Positions 50,108-63,578 of a DNA stretch of 64,000 nt are shown piece after piece. The position numbers were made by a program, and so were the translations under genes. The notes under the pieces were generated by a model, which searched no databases, was not told where the DNA came from, and saw only the letters and a program-made list of their open reading frames with translations. Position 1 is the stretch's first letter. Every line of letters begins with the position of its first letter. Origin of the DNA: Mesocentrotus franciscanus (lineage: Eukaryota > Echinodermata > Echinoidea > Camarodonta > Strongylocentrotidae); the NCBI GenBank assembly GCA_037976565.1, contig CP137680.1, forward strand, positions 30,215,694 to 30,279,693, written 5' to 3'.

Positions 50108-53100
50108 ATAAATTTGAAAATAAATTATGGATAAACGATCAAAAGTATGAAAAAGTAAAGGATGACATAAAAATCACATACACCTCTAATTAGCACGAAA
50201 CCCAACTCCTACCTGGAATCCTTGCGCATGCGAACGTGTAAGGGCGCGTCGATTAGTCAAATGCAATTTCGCTTTTAAATTTATTTAAAGAGAATTCGGA
50301 AATGAAATGTTTCATCTAAGGAAGTTGTATTTGAAGATAATGCTTTAATAGATTAATAAAATCATAACGCTATGGAACTTAAGCATTCGGAGCAATTAAT
50401 TTTATGTGACTGGTCCCCTGTAGTTTATTTTCCACAAAAGTACAATAGCTAACATCTGAAAAGCCTGTTTCCTATCATCTGCACATCACTATATATCGTC
50501 ACTTACAGAGAATATTATTACGAATCTATACATTTTGCGTATTGTATGATATCTGTTTTTATATCATTTTCATGAGGTTCTTTTTTACGTGTATTTTTCT
50601 CTTTGGTAAGTGTCATGTAATTAGGAGAGACGTGGTGCATTTAAAGTGGTGGATCAAAAACTATCTCTGTTATCATCATTACTCTGTGTTACATCCATTA
50701 ACGATTGACAAATATGAAATAACTTTTATAGACGAAATGAGTGATATTATCGGGGTATTTTCTAATTTTCATGTGGTAGTTCGAAGAAAAATTCAATCAT
50801 AAAAAGAACAATGTATATAATACAAACTTGAGACGTCAAGATGAACTCCCTCATGTGAGATATAGCTATTGTAATAAAGAAATCTTTTCGATTTGTATTC
50901 ATTTAAAAAAAGTTATTATACATGGTATTTTTACGGATATGATACTTATTCAGAATACGTCGTATCATTTGAAATACATTTCATTACTTACAGTTGAAGA
51001 AGTGAAGCAAGAAATGTGGGTAAATGTGTATATGTAGTTGTTTAATGTGCATTATCATCGAGATAATGGTAATGTATGGTTTCATGATTGGGGGATGTAT
51101 CACAAAAGTTAACATAATAGTTTACACCACTCCATGTTTGTTTTTTTTTTCAATAGGACTGTACAAAGCTTGTAGGTAAATATGATTCTCACGTTCTGTT
51201 CCTTCATCCCTTTATATATCAATGAATTTCTATGGGTTGAAAATCTTTGTTCAGAGCCATTCACCCGCTTAAATGTGATTCTATCTAGGATCGCTTTCAT
51301 CGTGTTTGTTTCTTAAATCTGTTTCGAGGTTCATCGTTTCTCGAAAGGCGAAATATGATGTCTGAGGCAATGTATTTAGTGTATTCAAAGAACGATTAGA
51401 CGATTCAAAGTATCATTGATTCAAGAACGATTTCAATCTTTGTCAAAAATCCGGTTTCATGAATGTTCTAATTAATGGAGTTCCAACAAGCACGTGACAA
51501 GACACATTGTTTTGATCTCTCGAGGTAAAGACTTGCATCTATGATCCTAACCGTCGTAAGAAACCCTATCGTGAAATATAGTGAATAAGGCGTTTGGAAG
51601 GCAAATTTGTCATATCTTATATTGGCAGAGAAGACGTACATTTTGAAAGGCGACACTTTCGAACACCGGATGCCTCTCGTCAGAGATTGAAATGTAATTT
51701 AGGAGGTAACACCAAAAACGAGACCAATTAATGATTTGTTCAGATCTATAAGGCGCAGATGCCAAATTCAAACTTAGTTACACAACAGTCAAACAAATAA
51801 TCAGTCCATAAAGACAAAACGGAATCGTGCTACAGAAGTGTACGATTTTTTTTCTTCTTCCTGTTGCGTCATTGTTACGTAGATAGGTTAGAGATTAATG
51901 GGACACTGGTATGCTGTATTCATGTAATTCCATCCCAAGTTATTTCCATCGTATACGCACGAGAATTACAAAAGATTGAATCATGATAAATCTTGAAACA
52001 GTCATTGATTCTTTAAGATATTTCCATGAGGATGATTAAAAGACACCTATCAAATGAAGAAATCTATATATCAAAAACAAAAATGAATACAAAGGAAATA
52101 GAAATAATTGTGAAGTGGATCTCTGTTTATTACCTGGCATAATCCCATACATGCTACAGGAACATCCCCTGTGTATGGGTACGGAAATAAATCTTAATGG
52201 TCGGAGAGGTTCCCGAACACAGCTAATCATCTTAAGTGTAGCAATTAGCACAAGGGAAAACCTGCACTGAACGCACTGAAAACTTGCACCACTCTTTCTT
52301 ACACTATGATTTCTAAAGAAAATCTCTATGGGCTTAGCTGTATCGCAATGAATAGATATTTCAGGATATGCCAGCTTCGATATACCAATAATATTCATTT
52401 TACATCATATTATTGTCAGCGAAACGCTACGTAAGCTTGTACGTCAACGACGAGTGGTTTTAAAATGATGTCAAATCAGCATAAAGAAAACTTACATAAT
52501 CGTTACTTTTTTCGCTCTTACTCAGGCTTCTTAGTGTCCTTATTTTATAATCCAAGACAGATTTCCTAAAAATTTCGATTCATTTTGTGGCATTGCCGTA
52601 GTGATCAAAAGCTTTTAGAGTAAACTTAATAACATGACATTTCTTGTGCAAAGGCTGTAATGATGATAGTGATGAGAAAAATAAAAGGAAAGTATATGAA
52701 TTAAAAAGGAAGCTATATTGCCAAATTTTATCTGAGGCGGATGTATTTATTAAAGCCCACCGCACACTACACGATCCTTTTTCGATCTGACGTTCAAGAA
52801 ATGGCAGTTGCATTGGATATGAAAGTTTAAAGAATATCATTTTCCTAATTGAGTTTCTGATTAGTGATGGGAATACTGACAATGGAAATTCTGGTACGTT
52901 TGTGCCTTCTAGTCAGGGTAAAAGCGAAATGGGCTTCAAATCGTAGACGATTGCATAACTGAAATTACATCAATACGACTCTGAGCCACTATGGGTTTTT
53001 CTCCTTCAAGGAAGCCTGCAGTCCCCCAACAATGTTGTTCTACTATTCACATAGATATTCTAAACCTCGAATATTAAGATCTAAATAATGTTCATGTGGA

Positions 53101-53910
53101 ATGCTATTACAAATTCTTACAAAATCGGATCGTATATAGTGCGCGGTGGGTTTGACACCCACCCACCCACCCAATGAGTTGAAAGTCAAGTACCGACATC
53201 CTTCGGGCGTGTCTCTATCTCCACTCGTAACTCGAACAGGGTTAGGTACTGCAAGTAGCAGCATCGTGTACCGTGTCAGGCTCTGCTACTAGAGTCGACG
53301 AGTTCCAATTCCAAGCCCCCTTTAGCTTATCGATCCACCAATAAGCAGCGTATCGATTCCAGACTACATCGGGTTTGGAATGACACGACGGATCTGCGCT
53401 CGTCTGTAGCGAGTGGAAATTTCGCACGGTACCGAGCAGCGTTTTATATCACTCTCTTTTGAGAAAGAGGTCATTTGAGAAAGTGGCGTGAAAGCAAGCA
53501 AATCTTATTTTTAGCCTTAAACAGTCAATCTAATGCTTTCATAGCGACCTTAAGCCCGAATTTTTCCATTTCGGAGACATGTTTACACGAACGAAGGGAC
53601 AGTTGTATAACATTCTGGTTAACCGATTAAATCCAGTCAGCGCAAGTTCAGTACAAACTTCTCCATAATTTGCAAAAAGCTCTGCAAAAACGACAATCTA
53701 TGAAGTGGCACTGCAACGACTCTTTTACTGAATTTTTCTAAATGTACTTTCATTATATGCCATTTTTTCTAATGAAATCGCAAGAAAGTACATAAATCAT
53801 AGAATGCCAAAGCTTCTAAAGATTTATCGAAACCTGCCCCAGACGAAACACGAATCGTCATTTTGGTTTTTTTTTTCATTCACAAACTTTTATCAGTCGG
53901 AACGCGTTGT

Positions 53911-54206
53911 CCTGGGGGGTGATTCACAAAGACTAAGATCGACTTTAAGTTGGACTTAAGTATAGCAGGCCGTTCATGCCATTGTTTGCTCTCATCATTT
54001 ACTGGCATTGGTCTCTCAAGGGACGTACACATCATGGTAAAAATCTACAGAATTTACATTTTTTGATAATTCTTTATTGAGGGAAAAAAATATTATCTGA
54101 AGATCATAATGCCAACATAATGGTGAGAGCAAACAATGGCATGAACGGCCTGCCATACTTAAGTCCAACTTAAAATCGATCTTAGTCTTTGTGAAACACC
54201 CCCTGG
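53911..54206. mobile_element. Palindromic element with ~100-bp inverted arms (MITE-like)
   Basis: The left end GGGGGTGATTCACAAAGACT and the right end, reversed, GGGGGTGTTTCACAAAGACT start arms that pair for about 100 bp, including CTTAAGTTGGACTTAAG-like and GGCCGTTCATGCCATTG segments, with few mismatches. The centre is about 90 bp. No coding capacity. Confidence 0.78.
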
Positions 54207-54213
54207 TCTATTA

Positions 54214-54429
54214 ATTAACCAAGCCAAACATGAGGTCCTCTACTGTAGCATACCCTGCTACGGATACAACCATAGGCTTGGCTCGAGACCCAGTCTCGGC
54301 CTCTAAAGTGTCAAGTTGTTGTATGTACTTGCAGTCTAGCTTGACCCCATCCCAAATGATCCTGGTCAACTTGAATATGACCAAGGTACGTGACCAGCTG
54401 CGGCTGAACGGACGCAGGCTTTTCTTTCT
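54214..54429 (-). other. Unassigned coding-like open run next to a palindromic element
   Basis: An open run of 72 codons without a start, ending in TAA at 54211-54213. It contains WDGVKLDCKYIQQLDTLEAE and KPMVVSVAGYATVEDLM. A different minus frame upstream (54311-54499) is also open and contains VKKEKPASVQPQLVTYLG, faintly like a retroelement reverse transcriptase motif. Base composition is more GC-rich than the surroundings. It may be a decayed transposon gene with a frameshift; the family is not recognised. Confidence 0.25.
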
Positions 54430-55084
54430 TTACCCATACGAAGCGGGTATATGACACCATACACTCAGGGGTTCCCCGGGATGAATCCAATAGCAGCATG
54501 CTGGCGACCAGATCGCATTCCTACATCATGAACAAACAAGCAAACAGGAGGAAGAGAGAACAGTGCCTCCCAAACAGACACGCAAGACAGAGCTTGAAAT
54601 CCGACAAGCAATACGCGAATAAATGAGGGCAATCGGAGTAACCTGATCGCTTTCCCGTGCTACCTTCTCCTACACGCCCGCTTTTAGGTGGAAGACCTCT
54701 ACTAAATTGTAAGAGTCCTACCAATAGGGCCTGTTTGACTTGCCTTTTCTCCTCCTCAACACTTGTCTAAATTCACATCTTCAGTAGATGACCGCTGAAC
54801 ACCTCCACCAACCATCGGTAACATGCTCACTTCTTTTCCTCACCACTGTTACTAATATCCACTTTTCGTTAGAAATGGCAATTCGTGGAAATTTGAAAGG
54901 GTAACACCAGGCGCGCAAAGTTACAAGGGAGTTGGTATTTAATATAGACGTATAGTATTTCGTTCATATAGCCATTTTCTTTTCATTTTTTTATTTCCAC
55001 AACGAAAATGCATATTCGCAATGGGATATGATTCATTCTCATCACACACGGTATATTTCTTTGAAATGCAAGAATTACAAAATA

Positions 55085-55242
55085 TCCAATCCAATCCAAT
55101 CCAGGTATTTATATAGCGCCAATATCTAGTTGCCTAATCAAAGGCCCTGATGAGACTGAAACCGGGAAAAACAAAAAAGCAGTGACTAATTGTAAGCAAT
55201 CTCAAATAGGTATGTTTTTAGTTGAGTTCTGAAAGTGGATAG
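55085..55242 (-). mobile_element. LINE 3' end with reverse transcriptase C-terminus remnant
   Basis: The minus strand at 55242-55186 encodes LSTFRTQLKTYLFEIAYN and then a stop, which matches the common end of non-LTR retrotransposon ORF2 proteins (S.F...LKTYLF..A). A short 3' UTR follows, with GGCGCTATATAAATACCTGG and a tail of (ATTGG)n at 55085-55100. An upstream in-frame stop shows the copy is dead and truncated. Confidence 0.65.
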
Positions 55243-56989
55243 TCAATGTTTCCCAAAAGAATACGTGTAGGCTCTTTTTCTTCTTCTCCCTATTTTACTC
55301 CAGCGTTCTGACTCGCTATTGCCTATTCCACCGTTAAAGCAAGCGTTGTTGTCTTACGACATTACAAAATGTTAGTAGTAGAGCAAATTCAACATTCACT
55401 TTCTCGCATTACTAGTTTCAAGATGTCTGCATATAATAAACACGAAAAATATTAAAGTTGTAGTTTTTACACAGTAGTTTAAATAGTTGTATGAATTAAT
55501 TATATTACGTATTGCTACCAATCCCACCTCCTCACGTAGCTTCATACCATACATCCTTTATTGTTCCTTTTCCGTGTTTTCATCTATACCTGTGACCATT
55601 ACCATACGATATCATACTGTATAGTTACTCTGGTGACTTTGGGAAGAGCTCATAAGGAAACTCAAAGAACTCTTTGTTAATGAATGTATCACAATCCTTA
55701 TTTTGTTGACAATTATTTATTTCTGGTTTCAAGATTGTACATATTCTTATCGACCTAGTGAATCCATAGTGTAGTGATTCCTTTATCATTCTTGGGTCAT
55801 GTATGTTGCAAGTGGTCATTATTGTACCTACATGTTCTGTGACAGTGCAGATATCTTGCCTGATTTGGTTTTAAATGGAATATTCTGGTATCAATGCTGA
55901 TATTGCAAAGGGTCTGAAAGATGTGTGATATATTAAGCAATATTTTTAGTAAACTAAGTAGGCCTAGTCCAGTATACACCGATTTCATAACAATGTATTT
56001 AATACACCATGTAGATATAAATTTTGGTGCGTTTTCAAAAGATACATATTCAGTGATCAACACAAACATTTTGTTATTTTTAAAATTCTTCCTAAACAGC
56101 AAAAACAACAAAAATCATTATTTCATTAAGTTTTCCTGGTCTTAATCAAAACATATTACTGGTTTCCAGCTATAAAAATAAAGCATTTCAAATGAAGGGA
56201 CTATGTTTGATCTCAAAAGTTGATGAAATAAATGAAATTGTGAGACATTGTCTATTTCGTAGCATCATCGTGCTAGCATAGAACATACTAGGAAAAGGAA
56301 TATAGATGCAATAGTATTGATAAAAGAGTGTTATAATAAATACCTCATAATGTGCTACGAGTCTGCTCGTATTATATAACTTGTATGCGATGATAAATGT
56401 ATAGTGTTTTACGCGAAAGAAACATACCATCGATGATCTCAATATGTCTTGTAAATATATATTTTTTCTTCTCTGTCTGTCATCATTATTCAAGAGTGTG
56501 CCCTGAATAGTCTATATATTGTGATTAGGAAAACATAACTACTTCTCCACCAAAAGGAGATATATTGTCAACATATTTTGCAGTAGTTTTGTTTCTTCTT
56601 TTATTTCCCATTATCTTGTTTTTTCTTCTGCGTATAGATGATTTTTCAAAGGTTCGTATGGATTAATAGCATGTAGAACATTATGTACATTAATGTATAT
56701 TGAATAATGCAATGTACCATAACATATTTATCTAACACACTCTTGATGTCAGAACCCGTTTGGATCTTAAATAAATTATATTACTGTTTGCATCAATTGA
56801 TTTACCTCTTGTGTTTTTTATTTCAAGTTACATGCCTCGATTTAGGTAAATGATTGAATGCCAGAGGTTGGATGATATGATCAATTTATCTAAGTATTGA
56901 AATGAGATATGTTTTGTATGGAGAACAAAAAACAACATAAAACTTTTTATCAGTTTATCAACTTCTCTTCCCCTTTACTGAATCCTCTT

Positions 56990-57090
56990 TCCTCCCTCTC
57001 TCTCTCTCTCTCTCTCGTCTTTTCTATCTTTACACATCACATACTCTCACACACGCACGCACGCTCACACATACACCCACACATACATTA
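56990..57090. repeat. CT run followed by CA-rich tract
   Basis: A CT dinucleotide run near 56997-57016, then CACA/CGCA-rich sequence to about 57090. Simple repeat; the overlapping open frame is not a gene. Confidence 0.75.
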
Positions 57091-59316
57091 ACCCCCACAC
57101 TACACTATAACAAACTACAAGTTCATCTTAAGATGATCCAATGTATAGCAACACCTTCAGACAATGCAATAATGAACCCAATGAGGTACTTTTTGATAAG
57201 CTAGCACCATTCATACCCGTCAAGGTGTGTTCTTAACCTTCAAGTGAAATCTTAAACTGTGATAATGGAGCTCTATTCCGATGGGAAAATGGCTTGAAGT
57301 TCTGCATATTTTATCAGGTAGCAGATGGATCATTGACCAGCTAATTGAAGAGGGAGAGAGAGAGAGAAATGAGAAATGATAGAGAAGAGAAAAGGAAAGA
57401 GAGGAGAGTGATGTATTAAAAGGATTGTATTTTCATCACACTGTATATATTTCCCATCTTCCTCTCTCTTCTCGGATATCATTTTATTTTTAATAATATT
57501 TCAACGTTTTTATTTCCTCATTTCCATATAGACCAAGAAAACAGTGCAATTTAAATTTTAATCACGTTTTTTAATTTAATTTCGAATAAATTACTATATG
57601 ATTAAAATCCATGTTTTAGGTAGACCGATGAAACGCACGTGTGATTAATAATGCTCTTTTTGGTTTGTCAAGAGCCTGGGCTGTCATGAACGATACCGTT
57701 GCTATGGTAAGTTGAAAAGTTAATATGGAATGGATTTTGGGCATTAAGATGTAAATCAAAGTATATGATCACCGGGAATCATTGAAAGTAGTTTAACAAT
57801 GCCAACACAGTATCAAAGACTGGATTATTCTAAGCGATTGAACGTATCAAAAAATAGTAATCAAAAATTATTCTGAGAAGACGGGTGAGTAATGAGAAAA
57901 GAAAAAAGAATTACATGGTATAGATTCATATTTTGTATAAATGTGGTATAAAAAGTGGTGCATATCGGGGTTTTTTCAAACCAAACCGGGAATTGTAAAA
58001 ACACTCAAATAGACATAGCATCGATAGGGATGCCTTTGTCGGGTAATTGCATATAAGCACTGAAACACGATAAGGGGCTGTATAAAGAATTTGTTTTAAT
58101 GGGTAGAATAGGGGCACCTGTCATTATTATAAATGACAAAAAGTTAAGAATTTTTTTAGCGAGCCATGATCAAGTTTAAAACGGGAAAATTAATTTCTCA
58201 AGTTTGCTGCTCTTTCCTCTTGCTACCGGGTCATCTTTTCATCTAGACAGGGGCATTTTAATGTTTATTTTTGGAAATCGTAGTGAGGTCAATGCCTCTA
58301 TCCCCCCTTGATTCAGCCACCCATGAAAAAAGTAGTAGGCAAGAAAGTGGCTACAATTGATTATCCCGCTGTGCTTTCTAAGATGCTACGTAGCTCGAGC
58401 CAGCCTTGGGCACGGCACTGACGGTAAGCCTCTCCGGTATTGCTCCAGCGTTGTGTGGTGGGATAAAAGCGAGTTTAACGTCCGTAGGTAACTATGAAGA
58501 GTGTTCACACCCTGCGGGATACCGGCATAGCTGAAGCTCTCACCCAGTTAGAATTAGGCTCCTTAATTACATTCTTCCAGATCTACTTTGAATTTAGAAA
58601 ACGGGGTACAAGGTGCCTCAAAAAAGAGAATCAAATCATCTTGAAAGACATACGGTAACAGATGGTTTGGAGATGAGGGGCCGGTCGGAGGAAAGAAAGA
58701 AGGAAGGAGGCTGCGATAGTTCTTTCGTCTTTAATCTTTGCTGAAAAGAACATTAAAGAGGTATGACACTTATGTACGGATACAAACAATTATAATTAAA
58801 GATTTGCGATGAGGGCGAAGAATAGATTGAGAGCCTAATACATGTATAGAGATTAACAGACAAAAATATTGAATGATATCCAAAGGGAGCATGATCAAAT
58901 AAAATGATATTAGATGACGTTGAGAAATACGATAAAGTAGTCTAAGTCTAAGTCTTGACTTAGACGGAAGCTGCCTGTGTCATATAAAAAAGTGCTTGAA
59001 ATATTGTTCCAGATAAAAAGTAAGTCTAATTAGTCTAATTTCATTTTTTCTAAATAGCTTTCTAAATTCTTAACTTGTGCTGCTTCATTGATATCAGCGC
59101 TACCTTACCTTGCAGTGTGAATGATCTATCTTTACATTGCAAATGTGATGTTTATTGAAAATCATATGGTCGGTAACTACAAACGCGAATATATTGTTAT
59201 AATCTTAAACACATCCCACACCTTCTTGCACAACGTAACTATTTACGTAGATTCAACAGATTACATGTTGATATTAAAACAAAATTTACTTTACACATTA
59301 AATAAATCTGGAATCT

Positions 59317-59890
59317 CAATTCAATTCAATTTAATTTGCCAAACAATGAAAGAAACATACAGGGCAAAAAGAAAGCAATATACAAAGTATCACACATTTA
59401 CAATTACTATATATACATAGATAAACAAAGAAAAACACAGAATCAATTTACAAACATGAATACAAATCGTTGTAACACAAGGGAAATTGCTTAGGCTGGT
59501 AGCAGCCAGAAAGGAGTGGTTCCTTATATGCGGCTGACCAAATAATCAAATATAAAAGTCTTATGATTTAATTTAAGCTATAATAACAAGTAAAACAAAT
59601 AACAATTACATGTAAAATATCATAATGAACTTAAAAACCATTGAAATCTTAAGCTAGCATCAATATAGGTCCATCAACTATTTTTTGTATTTACGTTTAA
59701 AAGTATTAACAGATTTCGATTCACGTATTTCACGAGGTATAGTGCTCCATAAGCAAGGTCCATTAAATATTACTCTACGTTTATATGAAGTTGTATGTAC
59801 AAGTGGCAAGTGAAGTACTATAGTGGTGTATATTACAATCTTTAAAAAAAATATCATAAAACACCTCGCAAAATCAAATGGATTAGTCAT
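59317..59890 (-). mobile_element. Truncated LINE: reverse transcriptase C-terminus, 3' UTR and tail
   Basis: The minus frame 59890-59678 encodes 70 residues. The end, VIFNGPCLWSTIPREIRESK then SVNTFKRKYKK and stop, follows the typical C-terminus of non-LTR retrotransposon reverse transcriptases (F.GP.LWN.IP..IR...S...FK...K). The segment before it (LHLPLVHTTSYKRR) fits the same family. About 340 bp of 3' UTR follow, then a (TTGAA)n tail at 59317-59335. Upstream reverse transcriptase sequence was not found, so this is 5'-truncated. Its clade (CR1, L2 or Jockey type) cannot be decided here. Confidence 0.72.
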
Positions 59891-60829
59891 GGAAACGTCT
59901 TGAGTTCGTGCTAGTGTTTAGCATAATTTGACAATTTCAATCGAGCTTGTTTCTAGTTACTTTGCAAGATTATAATGCTCAGACCGTTTCACAGGAATAG
60001 TAACTATATGTCATCTATTTCATTATAATCCATATATCAATGTAGTGTCCTATATAATAATATGAAGACATGGAGTCGTATTCAACATAGGATAGAGCCC
60101 AACTTAAGTTCTCTAAAGTTAAATACGACTTCATTCTTAATCTCATGAATTAAGTTGAATTTGTTCATTCCTCAAAATATAGACAATTATACTACATGCA
60201 CTCAATTAGTGTTTTATCTCGTATTAGGTTATACAATTTCTTTAATGAAAAGTGGAAAGGTTCATTTAAAAACCGCTCCTGCGTATCGCAATTGAAGTCC
60301 TGTTTTTCTCGGTCACCCTGTACAAACGTTTATATTGTTAGGCAAAAACTAACAGTGTATGCAAGAAGGCAAATAGCCGCAGTGCCATATACGATCTCGC
60401 GCTTTTCACTATAATTGAAGTTTATTTTGTGACATAATACACGCCTGCACTGACCGGCTAATCAAGCTTTTTTTACATAAATTATGGGGCACGCGCGCCA
60501 AAATACGCAGTTAATCTTTACTCAATATTGAATGTCAAAACAGGATACCTTATAAGCCGTCAGACGATGTGATGAGTGAGATACAGGAAGAAAACAACAG
60601 CTCAGACAAGATAATATAAGAAGTGAGAGTGTGACGAAGGGTAGATTATAAAATCTATAAGGATAATATTGAGGAGTGGCATATTAAAAGTGGGGGGAAG
60701 GTAGGCCTACTGAGTAAATCAAAACAGTATAGCATTTAGAATCAAAACTTTCATAAACATTAAATTTTAAGAAGCTTTTCAGCGTTGTGGGAATGACGCA
60801 TTTATCGAATTCCAATTGGTTCTCATATC

Positions 60830-60918
60830 ATAATAGTAACAATAATAATCATTATAATAATAATAATTATAATAACAATGATAATATTAATAATAATAAC
60901 GATGATGATAATAATACC
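60830..60918. repeat. AAT/AAC microsatellite
   Basis: Imperfect AAT, AAC and GAT triplets over about 90 bp. Confidence 0.85.
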
Positions 60919-61291
60919 AAACTCCTTTAAAGAGAAGGTTGAGTTCTGGGAAGAGGTGAAAAATAATTAGTGAGCGTTATCATTGTTATTATGCAAGTGT
61001 CAAAAAATCAAAAATTTCCCCTGAAAAGCATGTCTCTTCAAATGCCTTAATATTCTAAATATGGCATGTAACAGCATAAAAATCGGGACAGATTTTTATG
61101 CCACATGTTCGTGTAGTCCCATATACATCTTTCTGTGTACATTGCTTGTAACTTTACCAAGACTGGGCCAAATTTCTTATCATTTTGATGATTCCAGAAC
61201 CTTGCAGTACACACCAATACTTATATGCTAGATGATCAACCTTTTCTGATCGATTCCACACCGTTCCTTTCACAATGCAATCGCATGACCA

Positions 61292-61423
61292 GGGCCCCGT
61301 CTTACAAAGAGTTACGATTGATCCAAATCAATCGTAAGTTCTCCAATGAATCGCAAGTCTGCAGTCTCCTATCTCGTATGTACATAGTTGCGATTGCTAT
61401 CAACTCTTTGTAATACGGGGCCC
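61292..61423. mobile_element. Small palindromic element (MITE-like)
   Basis: The left end GGGCCCCGTCTTACAAAGAG and the right end, reversed, GGGCCCCGTATTACAAAGAG. The inverted arms are about 24 bp, with weaker inner similarity involving CAATCGTAA/CAATCGCAA. About 132 bp. It shares its terminal motif with the elements at 19, 4148, 42775 and 53911. Confidence 0.72.
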
Positions 61424-61984
61424 AGAACTCAACTTTATCTTGAAAGCACTTATAGCGATATTCACCTATTCATGTGAATATTTCGTTCAGGTTTTACCAA
61501 CCCCACATCCATAGGCTCACCGTACATCCATTCAAACGTAGTACATACATTTTTCAAAAGATAGGAATGTATTTTATCCCTGGTTGATTAGTCTAAGTGA
61601 GTTTGACTTAATTCTCCATCATCGCTGCGATTATCCATATTGCGTAACGAACCAGAGGCTTCCAGCGAGCTAATATATAACGATGTAAAATTGCTTTTCC
61701 ATTGACGAAGTTTGAATTACACGGCCAACTCCTAAGAAAATAATTACTATGGGTCTAACAAAAGTTACTTGGTATGACATTCAATATAGCGAAACCATTG
61801 ACAAATACTCCAACTGCCTTTTGCGTTCCTCGTGTTTGTATCACTTTAAACACGGATATAATTCATATGACCTGGCAAAAAATAGTTCAAACAACACACG
61901 TACTAAAACCATCGATATTTACGATATTGTCTCTTCTTTCAAAATATAGACTTTGGTTATTCAACTATCATGTCCCATTCCACT

Positions 61985-62031
61985 TCTCTGTCTGTCTGTC
62001 TGTCTCTTTCTTTCTCTCTCTCTCTCTCTCC

Positions 62032-62062
<31 letters not shown>

Positions 62063-62095
62063 TATCTCCCCCTCCCCTCTGTCTCTCCCTTGTCT
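61985..62095. repeat. CT/CTGT/CTAT microsatellite
   Basis: CTGT repeats, then CT, then CTAT over about 110 bp. Three overlapping Ser/Leu-rich open frames on the + strand come from this tract and are not genes. Confidence 0.88.
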
Positions 62096-63578
62096 GATGT
62101 CCCCTACATCTCTCCTCTTCGATCATCTATCAATATTGCTTTATTTCGTCTTTCGTACTTATTTTTAATTCGTCTACATTAGCCAAAGGGCAAATTGATT
62201 AACAATACTTGTAAATGATTATAAATGTTGATAACCGGTAAGATAAAAGTGATTAACATACAACTAGTATTACATGAGGAAAATAATATTCGTGTACTGA
62301 TATACTTTGTTAAATGTTAAAGTTTATTTTTAGGTTCAGAGGCTAGAAACCCCTCAAACCAATAATAAAATTCCACAGACAATTTTTCCTTTCTTCAACC
62401 AAAGTATTTTTCCGCCCCTTTGCAGAGTACATGTAGTAACAACATGATCGAACTGTAATTTGAGCTACTTTCCGAGACTGACTCTGAAACCTAAACCGTG
62501 GACAAATTAGCGAACAACCGCACTCATGTGGTTTACATGCTCCCGTTTCGCGATGATAATTCACACAAGATATCATTTCCCTCCTCTCTCTCTCTCTCTT
62601 CTTTTGATAGAATACAGTAATGACTTGCTCTATGATAATTCAATTATCCAAAGCAATAGACCATAGAGATATGCAATATTCATGACGAAAGCGAGAATCC
62701 ATAACGAGCAAAACTAGCGACGCAAGCAAGCAAGTTTCCATTCCGAACGAGTGAGTTTCTACATTAAGAGATTGTTGGACACGTGACATATACGTATGAA
62801 CACGAGGAGATCTTCAGACGATGCATTTTTACGCGGGTAATACTACGATAAAAGGTAGGTATCCTGTCTATTTGCTTGGCATTTGCTTCCAATGAATACT
62901 GAATTGAATTAGACTCGTAAGGAGGAGGAGGAGCAGCTCTAGAAAGAGTGAATGACTTGATAAAGAGTGAGTGAGTTTTCACCTTTAATTTCTCTTCAAG
63001 GGGAGAAATAGTTATGAAACCCTTTTTATCGGGGAAAGAGCGATGGATAATAACTAGGTCATGGTTAATACATTACTCTAACATTCGCTCTATAAAATGT
63101 ATCAATACAGTTGGCTGCAGATTGCTACATTTCTAAATACTCAGAATCACATGATATTATATATATGTACAGCCACAGTAAAGACGGTGATAGCAACGCA
63201 GTTTGTTACTTGCTTTGTAACCATGGTAACTTTTAATTCCGTTTCTTTTTCCTCTCATTTTCATGATTCTTAAGATCTATACGAACTACCATTGTAGTAT
63301 CTTTTTTGACATGTATTTCAAACGTTAATCATCAGTTCTTTTCCAAACTATATTGAAATTATTATAAACATCCCATAAATAATGCAAATATTCATTTTTC
63401 ATCTCAAATGCACTTAATAGATAAAACAGTAGGGCGTTGTGGTTTAGATTGTGGATGTGAAATGGTGTCTGAAATTCTTTGGTTGGAATAGTACAATGAC
63501 ACATGGTGGACGTGTCAGGCAGTACACCTCCTCAATCCATGCTGGGCTTGTACGGGTCAGCTCGTCGAGTGTTTGCTA

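Noticed and set aside
60073..60132. Short inverted repeat GAGTCGTATTCAAC / GTTAAATACGACTTC as another transposon
   Set aside because: Arms of about 14 bp with mismatches are too short to separate from chance in AT-rich DNA.
61749..62182. Overlapping Ser/Leu-rich open frames
   Set aside because: They are driven by a CT/CTGT/CTAT microsatellite.
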